Shown one piece after another: positions 17,130 to 27,419 of a DNA stretch of 64,000 nt. A model generated the notes under the pieces. That model ran no database searches and was not told where the DNA came from. It saw only the letters and a list, made by a program, of their open reading frames with translations. Both the position numbers and the translations under genes were made by a program. The stretch covers positions 558,001 through 622,000 of the forward strand of contig NZ_AGFR01000003.1 in the NCBI RefSeq assembly GCF_000231445.1. The letters run 5' to 3'. This DNA is from Commensalibacter intestini A911 (GTDB lineage Bacteria; Pseudomonadota; Alphaproteobacteria; Acetobacterales; Acetobacteraceae). The number at the start of each line of letters is the position of its first letter. Within the stretch, counting starts at the first letter, position 1.

Positions 17130-17681
17130 ATGGATTATATTGATAAAAAAACATTACAACGTAGTGCACAGCAAGAAAAAGATGAATTTATAAATGCTAT
17201 TTTTTCATTGATTGTTGAAAATGAAAGTGGCGTTTTATCAAGAGTTATCGGATTATTCGCAGGGCGAGGCTATAATATCGAGAGCCTAACGGTTGCTCCT
17301 GTGGATGATGATGGGCGTAAATCCAGAATTAATATTTTAACTTCTGGAACGCCGATGGTTATTAATCAAATTAAAGAACAATTGAATAAGCAAGTACCTG
17401 TTTATCAAGTTGTGAACTTATGCCAACAAGGGCCTTATGTTGCCAGAGAGTTGGCTTTGATTAAAGTGGTTTCAAAGGGTTTAGAACGTGCAGAGGCATT
17501 AAATCTAGCAGGTGCTTTTAGAGCGCAAGTTGTTGATGCAAGTGTAGATTCTTTAGTATTTGAGTTGACTGGTAAAACACAAAAGATTAATGCTTTTGTT
17601 GATTTATTACGTCCTTTGGGGTTAGTCGAACTGTCCCGTACAGGGATTGCTGCCATTGGACGTGGCTGTCAGACAATTTAA
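17130..17681 (+). CDS. ilvN: Acetolactate synthase small (regulatory) subunit
   Basis: This 183-residue regulatory subunit carries an ACT domain (about 22-95: FSLIVENESGVLSRVIGLFAGRGYNIESL), which in this family binds valine for feedback inhibition, and a C-terminal domain (RELALIKV ... LVELSRTGIAAIGRG). An extra 20 residues precede the usual start of the family. It lies 38 bases after ilvB and 32 bases before ilvC, as in other ilvBNC operons. Confidence 0.95.
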   Translation: MDYIDKKTLQRSAQQEKDEFINAIFSLIVENESGVLSRVIGLFAGRGYNIESLTVAPVDDDGRKSRINILTSGTPMVINQIKEQLNKQVPVYQVVNLCQQGPYVARELALIKVVSKGLERAEALNLAGAFRAQVVDASVDSLVFELTGKTQKINAFVDLLRPLGLVELSRTGIAAIGRGCQTI

Positions 17682-17689
17682 TTTTATAG

Positions 17690-18733
<1,044 letters not shown>

Positions 18734-18757
18734 CTCTTAATTAGTATATAAATATAG

Positions 18758-18792
18758 AAAAGCCCTATGTTTCAAATATAGGGCTTTTTTTT
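18758..18792. terminator. Intrinsic terminator after ilvC, usable from both sides
   Basis: The stem agccctat / atagggct (18761-18768 with 18778-18785) is flanked by A-run and T-run, and lies between convergent ilvC and the minus-strand amidotransferase operon. Confidence 0.8.
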
Positions 18793-18837
18793 GTGTTTAT
18801 TAAAAATAAATATATTATAAAAAGAACATCAGGATTC

Positions 18838-19539
18838 TTATTTGACTTGGAGTTGAGTTAACCATTTCAAGAACGTTGCTTTTCCTGCTTGAGTTAAAAG
18901 TTGACTATATTTTTGTGCATCTATTCTCAATTGATGCAAATCAATTTTTGCATTCATTAACTCGTTACTATGTCCAACTAACCATTGCTCTATTCTGCTG
19001 GGATTTGCTTCCATATGGAATTGAAGAGCTAGCACATGATTTTTATAGGTGAAGGCTTGGTTTGGACATAATTGACTAGAGGCGAGTGGTTGACATTCGT
19101 TGGGAATATCAAATTGATCTCCATGCCAATGTAATACAGGAATATTTTCAAGAGAGGCAAGGGGATTGTAGGGTATTTCTTGATTAATAGATATGGTAGA
19201 AAAACCTATTTCTTTATGTTGCATCGGATAGACTTTTGCGCCCAATAAACGAGCAATTAATTGCGCTCCTAAGCATATTCCAAGTAATGGCTTTTCTGTT
19301 TTAAGGTAGCTTTGTATAAAAGCGAGCTCTTGCGTAAGAAAAGGATAAAGTTGATCATCAAAAGCACCGATAGGAGCACCTAAAACAATTAATAGATCAT
19401 AATCAATTGGGTTAAATTGAGTGAAATCAGTTAGAGGACCTTCAATATATTGTAATTGAATCTCCATCTTAACAAGCTCAGGTTCAAGTATTCCAAAATC
19501 TTCGAAAGGAACATGGCGAATAATTAGAGCTTTTTTCAT
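18838..19539 (-). CDS. Class I glutamine amidotransferase-like protein (GMP-synthase-type domain)
   Basis: This is a stand-alone 233-residue class I amidotransferase (triad) domain. The nucleophile elbow is GICLGAQ with Cys89, the oxyanion-side motif is VLGAPIGAFDD, and the histidine/glutamate part is LALQFHMEANP. Proteins of this type are usually annotated as GMP synthase-like amidotransferases or putative glutamine hydrolases; no synthase domain is attached. It is the last gene of a four-gene minus-strand operon, 21 bases after the TPR gene, which could mean it modifies or recycles an amidated product. That link is inference. Confidence 0.8.
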   Translation of the reverse strand: MKKALIIRHVPFEDFGILEPELVKMEIQLQYIEGPLTDFTQFNPIDYDLLIVLGAPIGAFDDQLYPFLTQELAFIQSYLKTEKPLLGICLGAQLIARLLGAKVYPMQHKEIGFSTISINQEIPYNPLASLENIPVLHWHGDQFDIPNECQPLASSQLCPNQAFTYKNHVLALQFHMEANPSRIEQWLVGHSNELMNAKIDLHQLRIDAQKYSQLLTQAGKATFLKWLTQLQVK

Positions 19540-19560
19540 TATTTTTATCCCAAATATAAA

Positions 19561-21300
19561 TTACCAAACAACGGTTGAGCCAAGCTGTTTTTGTAAGTCT
19601 TTGGTTTTTTCTAGAATATTATTGATCACAGGATCAGATTTGTCTTTATTAAATAGAGTAAAGAGCTGTTTAATAATATTGACTGCTGTATAGCCACGGT
19701 TATGTGCGAATAGGCTTTGTGCACGATTATATAAGCCCTGTGCTACGATTTGTCTGACTTTTATATCTTTATCATACTGATAAAAAGTTGTCAGCAAATC
19801 ATAGGTTTGTTTTACCTCTGGGACATCGTTATGATATTTTATTAAAAGTTGTGCTTTTTTCATAATTGCTAAAGCACCATTATAGCGTGTTGCAGGAAGT
19901 GTTTTATGATGTGCAACGGCGATAAGACTTGTATATGTGATAACGGCCTCGCTATATAACTTCATTTCGACTTCTAAAGCAGCTTTTGCCATATAAGCTT
20001 CACTGACTTGATAATATAAATACTCATTATGAGTACTTAGAAATGTTTTAATTGCTTCATCAAGTAATTTGAGAGCTTCGTCATTATTATTTAATTGTTC
20101 TAATAGAGTACTTTCTTCAAGATAAGCAGAAATTAAAACCATATTGATTGCAAAGTGATCATCATCATAATGATAATTTTGTCTAATAAGGTTATAAATA
20201 GCTAATGCTTGAGTATAATCTTTTGTTGTATTGAGTATTTGAGCTTTGGTTAGTAAAGATTTTGCAACAACATTTTTAATTTTAGTTTCTTCATTTTTAG
20301 AGAATGTATTATAGATTTGATTACATAAATCTAATGCTTCTGCATATTGTTTTCGTTGTTGTAAAATTTGTGCTTTACCTAATAACGCGGTTGCTCGATA
20401 GCGAGGATATTCCCCTTCATTATTATTGGTAATTGCAGCTAATAATTCATCATAAGTTTTAAAAGCTGCAGCTTGTGGATTATCTCCGAATAGCTCTTTT
20501 TGTTCTTGAGGAATAGTTTGAATTCTATGAAGAATTTCAGCTCGATATAAAAAGTTATGTGCTAATAGCTCTTTAATTATAGGAGAGCTATCTTGACTGA
20601 AAAGTTTAATAAACATATTGCTATTGTATAATGCAATTCCCCATTCTTTATTGCTTAAGCGATTGGCAGTACGTGCCATTAAGGCCTGAGCAGTAATTAA
20701 ACGAATAGTTGGGTCTTTTTCTTTGACAAAATGTTCGATAATAGAGGAATCAATATTTAATGCTGTATCTGTTTTCCCCCAATGGTTGAGGATATCAGTT
20801 TCTTTTTGCATGGATTGTGCAACCATGCGTTTAATTTCTATATTATCAGATTGTCCATATTTAGAAACAAGATGTGAAAAGGTGATCATTGCTTGTTCAT
20901 ACTGACCTTCTTCTAAAAGCAAATTACCTTGCATAAAAAGAGCTTTCGCTACGTCATAAGAAAGTTTTTTATTATCACTGTTTAGGTATAGATTATTTAG
21001 TTGTTCTAATGCACTAAGAGCATCATCTGTATTTTTAATGGAAATAAGAAGTTCTGTTTTTTTTAATAATGCTTCAGCAACAGTTTCTTGCACTGTTGCA
21101 TTACCTTTTTTGCTGTAAGTATCAATTAGATAGTTAAAGTCGCCAATAGCTTGAAGCTTTTTATTATTTTTAAGATTTAAATATCCAGATTGTAACGCGG
21201 CATAGGCACCACGCTCCATCGTTGCTTGGTGCCGATAATGTAAAACGACACCAATAATAATGATAAATACAAGGACGATAAGCGATACTTTTTTATACAT
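19561..21300 (-). CDS. Membrane-anchored TPR-repeat protein of unknown function
   Basis: The 579-residue protein has one N-terminal membrane anchor (about residues 4-22) followed by a long array of tetratricopeptide-like helices spaced 55-65 residues apart. Recurrent phrases include ALLKKTELL, KALFMQGNLLLEEGQY, KSLLTKAQIL, EALDLCNQIYNTF and AQGLYNRAQSLF. There is no catalytic motif. The orientation suggests the repeats face the periplasm, but this is not certain. It follows two glycosyltransferase-like genes by 61 bases and precedes the amidotransferase gene by 21, so it may scaffold a glycan or envelope assembly. I do not recognise a named family. Confidence 0.65.
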   Translation of the reverse strand: MYKKVSLIVLVFIIIIGVVLHYRHQATMERGAYAALQSGYLNLKNNKKLQAIGDFNYLIDTYSKKGNATVQETVAEALLKKTELLISIKNTDDALSALEQLNNLYLNSDNKKLSYDVAKALFMQGNLLLEEGQYEQAMITFSHLVSKYGQSDNIEIKRMVAQSMQKETDILNHWGKTDTALNIDSSIIEHFVKEKDPTIRLITAQALMARTANRLSNKEWGIALYNSNMFIKLFSQDSSPIIKELLAHNFLYRAEILHRIQTIPQEQKELFGDNPQAAAFKTYDELLAAITNNNEGEYPRYRATALLGKAQILQQRKQYAEALDLCNQIYNTFSKNEETKIKNVVAKSLLTKAQILNTTKDYTQALAIYNLIRQNYHYDDDHFAINMVLISAYLEESTLLEQLNNNDEALKLLDEAIKTFLSTHNEYLYYQVSEAYMAKAALEVEMKLYSEAVITYTSLIAVAHHKTLPATRYNGALAIMKKAQLLIKYHNDVPEVKQTYDLLTTFYQYDKDIKVRQIVAQGLYNRAQSLFAHNRGYTAVNIIKQLFTLFNKDKSDPVINNILEKTKDLQKQLGSTVVW

Positions 21301-21361
21301 TGTATGAATATATCCTTTATATTGGTTTCTTGCTATATTACTTTATAAAATACAATGTTTC

Positions 21362-22774
21362 TTAAGGAACATAAAAATTTTTACAAGGCATACCTAGAAT
21401 TTGTATTTGATCTAACGATAATACTTTATTTTTACCAGGTACAGTTATACGGATCCATCTTGCTTTAATTCCAAGCGGATGAAGCCAATTGTAATAACTC
21501 CCATCAGTTCCTCCAAATAAATTGAGATTTGTTTTGTGATGTCTTGTAATCCAATCCGTATGATTTTCAGAACTTTTTATAATAAAGTTTTGCATATTTT
21601 CTATATTTAAATCAATACCATTAAAAAGACGGATTATTTTAATAATATAGTTATCTTGTAAATCAATTTCCCACCAAGGATCAGCTTCTCTTTGGGTAAT
21701 ACTTTGTGTAATACCTTGTATGTGTCCATTTGCTAAAAGAGATGCTAGATCTTCAGATGTATAGTTTTCAGGAGCAGAGCTTTGATGATATGATTTATTA
21801 TGAGAGATAATCGATAACAAAGGTAAAGGATATGGGAAAAAAGAATTTTTCCAAGCTTTTTTTAAGGTTTTTTGCCAAATTTTTTCAGGATTGTATAGGT
21901 TTAGTAATGTAGAAAGTGATTTTTCTTTATTATGGTTATCAGCGTTACTATCTTTATTCGTTGTATCGTCGCATAAACGAGCTATGTAAGCGATTTGCGT
22001 AACCTGTGTAATGATTTCGTTTGTAATGAATGAGGAAGTATTATCTGGAAAATTTTCATAGTATTTTTTCATGTTTTGTTGCAAAACATTACTGGAGTGA
22101 TTGAATAATTTATCTATATAAATTAATTGGTCAAGAGATTGATTTAAATGGTGAAAAATATATTGATATGGGCATGTACGACTACGTATTAAAAATTTAG
22201 TATCTGTGCAGATTGAGTTAGTAGATTGTATTGCTTCTAAAGTTGTTTGTTTAGTTGTTAGTACATTATTAGTTTTATCTTTTTTATTAAAAAGAAAGAT
22301 ATTAAAACAAACAACGTTAATATTTAAATTTGTAAATTTATTAATAAAATCAGAGATTTTTTGAGTTTCATGGAAATATAGATAATCATTAATATTTAAA
22401 TGGATATACCATAATGTTTCGTGAATGTAATTATGAATAAAGTGCAAATATATTTGAGCGTTTGCTTTAGAGAAACGATAATGGTGAAAAGTGATAAAAG
22501 GTTTTTCGCCTAACATAAATGGTAAAATTTGACGATATAACTCTGTTGGATCGTCATCTATACAATACAAATATAAGTGATCTACTCCTAAAGCTTGATG
22601 GTAGGTAAGCCATTCAATAAGGTTGATATCTTGAGCTGAAGCAAATGTGACAATACTTAAGTTATATTTAGGATCAGGCCACTCACCTTGATTATGTAAT
22701 AATCCTAAAGGAGCATATGGATAAAGCATAAGCTCGTGGTCGTTAATGAAAGGCTTATAAGAAATGCTTGTCAT
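21362..22774 (-). CDS. GT92-like glycosyltransferase with C-terminal F5/8-type (discoidin) domain, paralog A
   Basis: The protein has 470 residues in two parts. Residues 38-310 resemble bacterial GT92/Glyco_tranf_2_4 proteins: NLIEWLTYHQALGVDHLYLYCIDDDP, then the position of the DxDEF metal motif, which here reads NINDYLYF (127-134), with the acidic residues partly lost. Residues 317-465 form an F5/8 type C fold: SSAPENYTSEDLASLLANG, DPWWEIDLQDNYIIKIIRLFN, GTDGSYYNWL and ARWIRITVPG. No signal peptide is visible, so a discoidin domain on a probably cytoplasmic enzyme is odd. Paralog B lies nine bases upstream. With its metal motif changed, A may be inactive or a partner of B. Confidence 0.7.
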   Translation of the reverse strand: MTSISYKPFINDHELMLYPYAPLGLLHNQGEWPDPKYNLSIVTFASAQDINLIEWLTYHQALGVDHLYLYCIDDDPTELYRQILPFMLGEKPFITFHHYRFSKANAQIYLHFIHNYIHETLWYIHLNINDYLYFHETQKISDFINKFTNLNINVVCFNIFLFNKKDKTNNVLTTKQTTLEAIQSTNSICTDTKFLIRSRTCPYQYIFHHLNQSLDQLIYIDKLFNHSSNVLQQNMKKYYENFPDNTSSFITNEIITQVTQIAYIARLCDDTTNKDSNADNHNKEKSLSTLLNLYNPEKIWQKTLKKAWKNSFFPYPLPLLSIISHNKSYHQSSAPENYTSEDLASLLANGHIQGITQSITQREADPWWEIDLQDNYIIKIIRLFNGIDLNIENMQNFIIKSSENHTDWITRHHKTNLNLFGGTDGSYYNWLHPLGIKARWIRITVPGKNKVLSLDQIQILGMPCKNFYVP

Positions 22775-22783
22775 AATAATCTT

Positions 22784-24232
22784 CTATATTTCTTGATTTT
22801 GTACTTCGCCGAAAATTTGAATTTGGTCTAAACCAATTTGTTGATTGGGCCCAGGAATAGTAAATTTTATAAATCTTCCAGTCATTCCATTTTCTGAGCT
22901 CCATACATAAGGCGAACCGTCTATGCCACCATAAAGTTGGTTACTTGTTTTTTTTGTAATATATTTCCAGATTTGTCCGTCAGTGGATATAAGAAGATTA
23001 AAATAACAAGCTGCTTTTTGATTTTGATCTAGTCTATTAAAAATTTGAACTTCATGGATTGTTGATATTGTTTCTAGATCAATTTCCCACCATGGGCTTT
23101 CTTCAATTTTTGTAAGGTTTTGAGCTGTTCCCATTAACGTATTATTAATCAGCTTGTTAGCATCTTCTTGAGGGGAGCAGTCGTTTAACGTAGAGCTTTG
23201 TTTTACAGGTTTATTTACTGATAACAAAGACCAAAAATTGACCGGGAAAATACTATGATCCCATGCTTTGATAATTTTATTAATCCATAAATTATGCAGA
23301 GTATTATCTTCGACGAGGTTAAAAGCTTCAAAATATTCAAGTATATTTTCTAAGTGATTAAAATCAACAAGAGTCTGTCCACTGTAATAAGTGAACTGTT
23401 TTTCTTCTTTTTGATTTTCTATAAACTGTATTGAAGGAAGGCCAAAGTGAGCGATATAAGCAGTTTCTATAATTTTTTCGCTATAGTTCTGTTGATTTAA
23501 GTAAGCTTCTACATTGGTAGGATAAGCTTCAAAATATTTCGAGAAATCATCTTCTAAAACATTCATTGAACTTAAATTACTATCTAAGTAAGCATAGTTA
23601 GTCTGAAAATTTATAGAAAAATTATGATACAGTTTTGTATAAGGAAGCTTTGAGCTTTGTATCATACCCCTTGTAATGGGGGATATTGTATTTGCGCGTA
23701 ATGTATAATTTAATAGAACATCACCTTCTGGGGCGGTTTCAAAATTACTATGCCCGTAATGACAGAGGTGAAAATAAATTGTGTCAATTTCCTCATACTC
23801 TGGTTGCATAAAGCTTTGGAGTGTTTCTAGATTTTTTAAGCATAAAAATTCATCAATATTTAACCATAAAAGCCATTTTGTTTCATGGGCATAATTTCTG
23901 AAAAAATGGCAAAAAGCTTGATGTGCGTTGCCAGGTTCAGGATAATGATAATAAGTAACACAGGGAGAGCTTGCATTTAAATATGGGAGGAGATGTTGAT
24001 AAAATTGTGTAGGATCTTCATGGAAAGAATAGATATAAAAATGCGTAAAACCAACTTGTTGATGATAAATAATCCATTCAATGATTCTCTGGCTATCATC
24101 ATTTGTGTATAAAAATAAAGAGTAGTGTTGTTTTGGTTCAGGCCATTCACCAGAGTTGCGAAAGACCCCAAGCGGAATATGGGGATATAATAGCAATTCT
24201 CTTTCTTTGATAATGTGGCGAATATCAACCAT
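22784..24232 (-). CDS. GT92-like glycosyltransferase with C-terminal F5/8-type (discoidin) domain, paralog B
   Basis: The protein of 482 residues has the same two-part plan as its neighbour. It opens with RELLLYPHIPLGVFRNSGEWPEP, which is closely shared with paralog A. The glycosyltransferase part includes RIIEWIIYHQQVGFTHFYIYSFHEDP and WLNIDEFLCL, where Asp127 and Glu128 keep the metal-motif acids apart from the first. The discoidin-like end (about 331-475) has SPWWEIDLETISTIHEVQIFN, STDGQIW and GRFIKFTIPGPN. It is the first gene of the minus-strand operon. The sugar and acceptor are unknown; a role in surface glycan or protein decoration is possible. Confidence 0.7.
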   Translation of the reverse strand: MVDIRHIIKERELLLYPHIPLGVFRNSGEWPEPKQHYSLFLYTNDDSQRIIEWIIYHQQVGFTHFYIYSFHEDPTQFYQHLLPYLNASSPCVTYYHYPEPGNAHQAFCHFFRNYAHETKWLLWLNIDEFLCLKNLETLQSFMQPEYEEIDTIYFHLCHYGHSNFETAPEGDVLLNYTLRANTISPITRGMIQSSKLPYTKLYHNFSINFQTNYAYLDSNLSSMNVLEDDFSKYFEAYPTNVEAYLNQQNYSEKIIETAYIAHFGLPSIQFIENQKEEKQFTYYSGQTLVDFNHLENILEYFEAFNLVEDNTLHNLWINKIIKAWDHSIFPVNFWSLLSVNKPVKQSSTLNDCSPQEDANKLINNTLMGTAQNLTKIEESPWWEIDLETISTIHEVQIFNRLDQNQKAACYFNLLISTDGQIWKYITKKTSNQLYGGIDGSPYVWSSENGMTGRFIKFTIPGPNQQIGLDQIQIFGEVQNQEI

Positions 24233-24464
24233 AAGTAAATAATCCTGGTAAGATGACTATTGAGTGAAATAAGTATGTATTTTACTCTTTTAATTGGATA
24301 TTTAGGGATGATCAAGGATATTTATTTCAATCCATTACGTAAATATTTGTTTTCACATCGAATTGTAAATATTGTTTTTATATATAATCTTAATTGGTTT
24401 ATTATATGTTGAGCTAGATGAATACATTACTTGATAACAGATTGTTTATCGAAAGATTTGTAAG

Positions 24465-25409
24465 ATGCAAAAAAGAAAATTAGGTAAAACAAATTTAGAA
24501 ATCATTCCTCTTGTTTTTGGAGGCAATGTTTTTGGTTGGACACTTAATGAGAAAAAGAGCTTTGAGATTCTAGATGCGATTGTTGATTTAGGGTTAAACG
24601 CGATTGATACCGCAGATGTTTATTCTCGTTGGGCACCAGGAAATCAGGGCGGAGAGTCCGAGATTATTATGGGGAAATGGTTAAAAGCTAATCCTCATAA
24701 ACGTGATAAGCTGCTTATTTTTACCAAAGTTGGCTCTGATATGGGGGGCGATCGTAAAGGTCTTTCTAAGCGTTGGATTGTTCAGTCTGTAGAGGAGTCA
24801 TTAAAGCGCTTACAAATTGATGTAATTGATTTGTATCAATCACATTGGCCAGATCCAGATGTGGCGTATGAAGAAACATTGTTGGCTTATGATCAATTGT
24901 TGAAAGAAGGAAAAATAAGAGCAATTGGGGCTTCTAATTTGAATGCTCAACAATTGTCAGCATCTTTAAAGGCGGCAAAGGAACATCATTTACCTGCTTA
25001 TCAAACGTTACAACCTGAATATAATCTTTACGATCGTCAACAATTTGATGCAGATTTAAGAAAGATTGTTGTGGATGAGCAAATCGGCGTGATTACCTAT
25101 TATAGTTTAGCTTCAGGATTTCTATCAGGAAAATATCGTAGCAAAGAAGATTTAAAACAAGGCGCTCGAGGTGAGAAGGTTGCTGATTATATGAATGATC
25201 GAGGCATGTATATTCTTGATCTTTTAGATGGTATTTCACAAAATCATCAAGCAACGCCAGCAGAGGTTTCATTGGCATGGTTAATTGCTCAAAAAGAGGT
25301 GACAGCTCCGATAGCTAGTGCAACGACTTTGTCTCAATTACAAAGTCTTGTGAAATCGCTTATGTTACGTCTAACCCATGAAGAAGTAGAGCTGTTAAAT
25401 AAAGCTTAA
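24465..25409 (+). CDS. Aldo/keto reductase
   Basis: This is an NADPH-dependent carbonyl reductase of 314 residues. The AKR catalytic tetrad is visible: Asp and Tyr in AIDTADVYSRW (about 48-58), Lys in IFTKVGSD (about 86) and His in QSHWPDPD (about 126). The start (KRKLGKTNLEIIPLVFGGNVFGW) and GVITYYSLASGFLSGKY are typical of the YajO/Tas-like group. The substrate is not predictable. It converges with an EamA transporter gene, eleven bases between stops. Confidence 0.9.
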   Translation: MQKRKLGKTNLEIIPLVFGGNVFGWTLNEKKSFEILDAIVDLGLNAIDTADVYSRWAPGNQGGESEIIMGKWLKANPHKRDKLLIFTKVGSDMGGDRKGLSKRWIVQSVEESLKRLQIDVIDLYQSHWPDPDVAYEETLLAYDQLLKEGKIRAIGASNLNAQQLSASLKAAKEHHLPAYQTLQPEYNLYDRQQFDADLRKIVVDEQIGVITYYSLASGFLSGKYRSKEDLKQGARGEKVADYMNDRGMYILDLLDGISQNHQATPAEVSLAWLIAQKEVTAPIASATTLSQLQSLVKSLMLRLTHEEVELLNKA

Positions 25410-25419
25410 TCATTTTTAA

Positions 25420-25462
25420 ATTATGATGATTTTTTTATGGATAATAATAAAATCATCATAAT
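25420..25462. repeat. 14-base inverted repeat over the 3' end of an EamA gene
   Basis: Perfect arms attatgatgatttt (25420-25433) and aaaatcatcataat (25449-25462) lie between convergent genes and include the last codons of the minus-strand transporter gene. There is no T-tract on either outer side, so it is a stable hairpin rather than a textbook terminator. Confidence 0.45.
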
Positions 25463-26341
25463 GATACAGGCAGCACCGATCCAGTCTGAAATTGTAAAAT
25501 TAATTTTTAGGATTAGGACAGAAAAAATAACTGTTGCAAGGGGCTCTATGGTTGACAGGACGCTACCTTTGGCGCCGCCAATTCTTTTTATTCCTACTAG
25601 AAATAAAACAAAACCGACCATTCCACCAATAAAGATCACGAATAGGATGGCAAGCCATGCTTCTATATCTAGATTGTTGGTGATCCTCCAGAATGGATGA
25701 AAGAAGTTTGCAATAATCGCGCCAATAAACATGCTCCATCCTGCAATAATAATTGTGTTATGTTTTAATAAAAGAGGAACGGAATAAAGCGTGTAAATTG
25801 CAGAAGTAATGGCAGAAGCTAAGCCAAATAATAATGCGTTAATGGGTAAAACAATTTCATCAAAATGCCCATTGGTCACCAATAAAAATGCGCCAATGAT
25901 GGATAGGATAATAGCAACAATCATTGCTAATGATGGTAGTTTTTTGAGTTGTATGGTCAGAAAAATTGCAATGATTGCTGGATATAAATATTGCAGAATG
26001 GTTGCTGTAGCTGCGTTGGAATATTGAATAGCTAAGTAAAACGTTAGTTGTGAAATCCACATTCCAGCAATGGCTAATACGATTAGACGAAAAGCTTCGA
26101 GTTTATTTTGAAAAGGAGTAAATATTTCATATCCATAGCGTTGGTAGGAAAATAATAAAAGCAATATTCCTGGTAGTCCCATGCGGATGACAATCATCCA
26201 TTCGACTTGGATATGCTTATATTGTAAAGCATATTGCCCAACAATTCCTCCTAGGCCCCACAAACATCCAGCTACAATGACGCATAAAATACCAATTTGT
26301 TCGCTTTTGTTTCTTAGAGTTTTTTCTGTTTGTGAGGGCAT
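25421..26341 (-). CDS. EamA/DMT-family transporter
   Basis: This ten-helix drug/metabolite transporter has 306 residues from the ATG at 26341 (an in-frame TTG at 26353 is possible). Two EamA halves are visible: GILCVIVAGCLWGLGGIVGQYALQ, the AATATILQYLYPAIIAI signature of helix 4-5, and in the second half GWSMFIGAIIANFF and STIEPLATVIFSVLIL. The likely role is export of a small metabolite or amino acid. It is 37 bases downstream of a closely similar paralog, so this is a tandem duplication. Confidence 0.88.
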   Translation of the reverse strand: MPSQTEKTLRNKSEQIGILCVIVAGCLWGLGGIVGQYALQYKHIQVEWMIVIRMGLPGILLLLFSYQRYGYEIFTPFQNKLEAFRLIVLAIAGMWISQLTFYLAIQYSNAATATILQYLYPAIIAIFLTIQLKKLPSLAMIVAIILSIIGAFLLVTNGHFDEIVLPINALLFGLASAITSAIYTLYSVPLLLKHNTIIIAGWSMFIGAIIANFFHPFWRITNNLDIEAWLAILFVIFIGGMVGFVLFLVGIKRIGGAKGSVLSTIEPLATVIFSVLILKINFTISDWIGAACIIMMILLLSIKKSS

Positions 26342-26378
26342 GATAACGATCAATTGCTTTATTTAGAAGTCAATATAT

Positions 26379-27317
26379 TTAAACTTTATTTTTTGCGAGA
26401 ATAACAATCATTGCGATAATACAAGCTGCGCCAATCCAATCAACAATATTAAAATCAACATGTAAGATTACGACAGAGAAAAAGGCAGCAGCTAAAGGTT
26501 CAATCGTAGCTAATATACTGCCTTTGGAACTTCCCAATAATTTAACGCCAATTAAATAAAGTAAAAAAGCGATCATGCCTGTGACAAGCACGATAAAGAT
26601 TATGCTGATCACAGATGCAAAGTCGATAATACCAGAGATATGCCAAAAAGGATGAAAACAGTTTAAAATAATACCGCCAAATAGCATTCCCCATCCTGCA
26701 ATCGTGGTGGTGTTATATCGTTGTAACAAAGGAATAGGGGATAAGGTATAGGCAACTGAACCAACGACACATAAGGCACCAAAGATGATTGCCTTGGGTG
26801 GAAGGGTGATTTTATCAATAGAACCATCTGTGACAAGGCAGAATGCGCCAACCAAAGCTAGTATAATGGAAATGATAAGTGCAAAAGAAGGTCTTTTCTT
26901 TAAGTAAAACGCTAAAATAATAGCGATGACTACTGGATATAAATATTGTAAAATTGTTGCTGTAGCTGCATTTGAATATTGGATTGCTAAAAAATAACTC
27001 AATTGAGAATTCATTATTCCCACAACAGAGAAGAATAAGAGTATCATTAACTCTCTGGGTGTTTTTAAAGGATTAAAAATTGCTTTTTTATGTTTTCGAT
27101 AGCATAAGGTGAGTAAAATAACCCCTGGAATCCACAAGCGAATACTAATAATCCAAGCTGCATCAAGATGTTTATATTGTAAGACATATTGTCCGACAAC
27201 ACCTCCCAATCCCCATATAATTCCAGCAATGATAATATAAATCATGCCGGTACGTTCGTTGGTTAAATTAATCATTTTGCATGAGGAAAGTGTATTGCGT
27301 ATCGTGGAAAGAGGCAT
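26379..27317 (-). CDS. EamA/DMT-family transporter, paralog of the downstream gene
   Basis: The 312-residue, ten-helix transporter shares with its neighbour the phrases IIWGLGGVVGQYVLQYKH, AATATILQYLYPVVIAI and ATIEPLAAAFFSVVIL. The start is uncertain: ATG at 27317 is given, but ATG at 27275 (MINLTNERTG) would fit the paralog's length as well, and neither has a clear ribosome binding site. It is probably co-transcribed with the next gene on the minus strand. Substrate unknown. Confidence 0.86.
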   Translation of the reverse strand: MPLSTIRNTLSSCKMINLTNERTGMIYIIIAGIIWGLGGVVGQYVLQYKHLDAAWIISIRLWIPGVILLTLCYRKHKKAIFNPLKTPRELMILLFFSVVGIMNSQLSYFLAIQYSNAATATILQYLYPVVIAIILAFYLKKRPSFALIISIILALVGAFCLVTDGSIDKITLPPKAIIFGALCVVGSVAYTLSPIPLLQRYNTTTIAGWGMLFGGIILNCFHPFWHISGIIDFASVISIIFIVLVTGMIAFLLYLIGVKLLGSSKGSILATIEPLAAAFFSVVILHVDFNIVDWIGAACIIAMIVILAKNKV

Positions 27318-27419
27318 TTGAATAGAACTTAAATAATAAAGAAGATATATGTTGTCTTTTCTCTATATTAATTTCGGATAAAAAAACAAAAGTTTTTTCT
27401 ATATCTTTAATGTTTTTAC

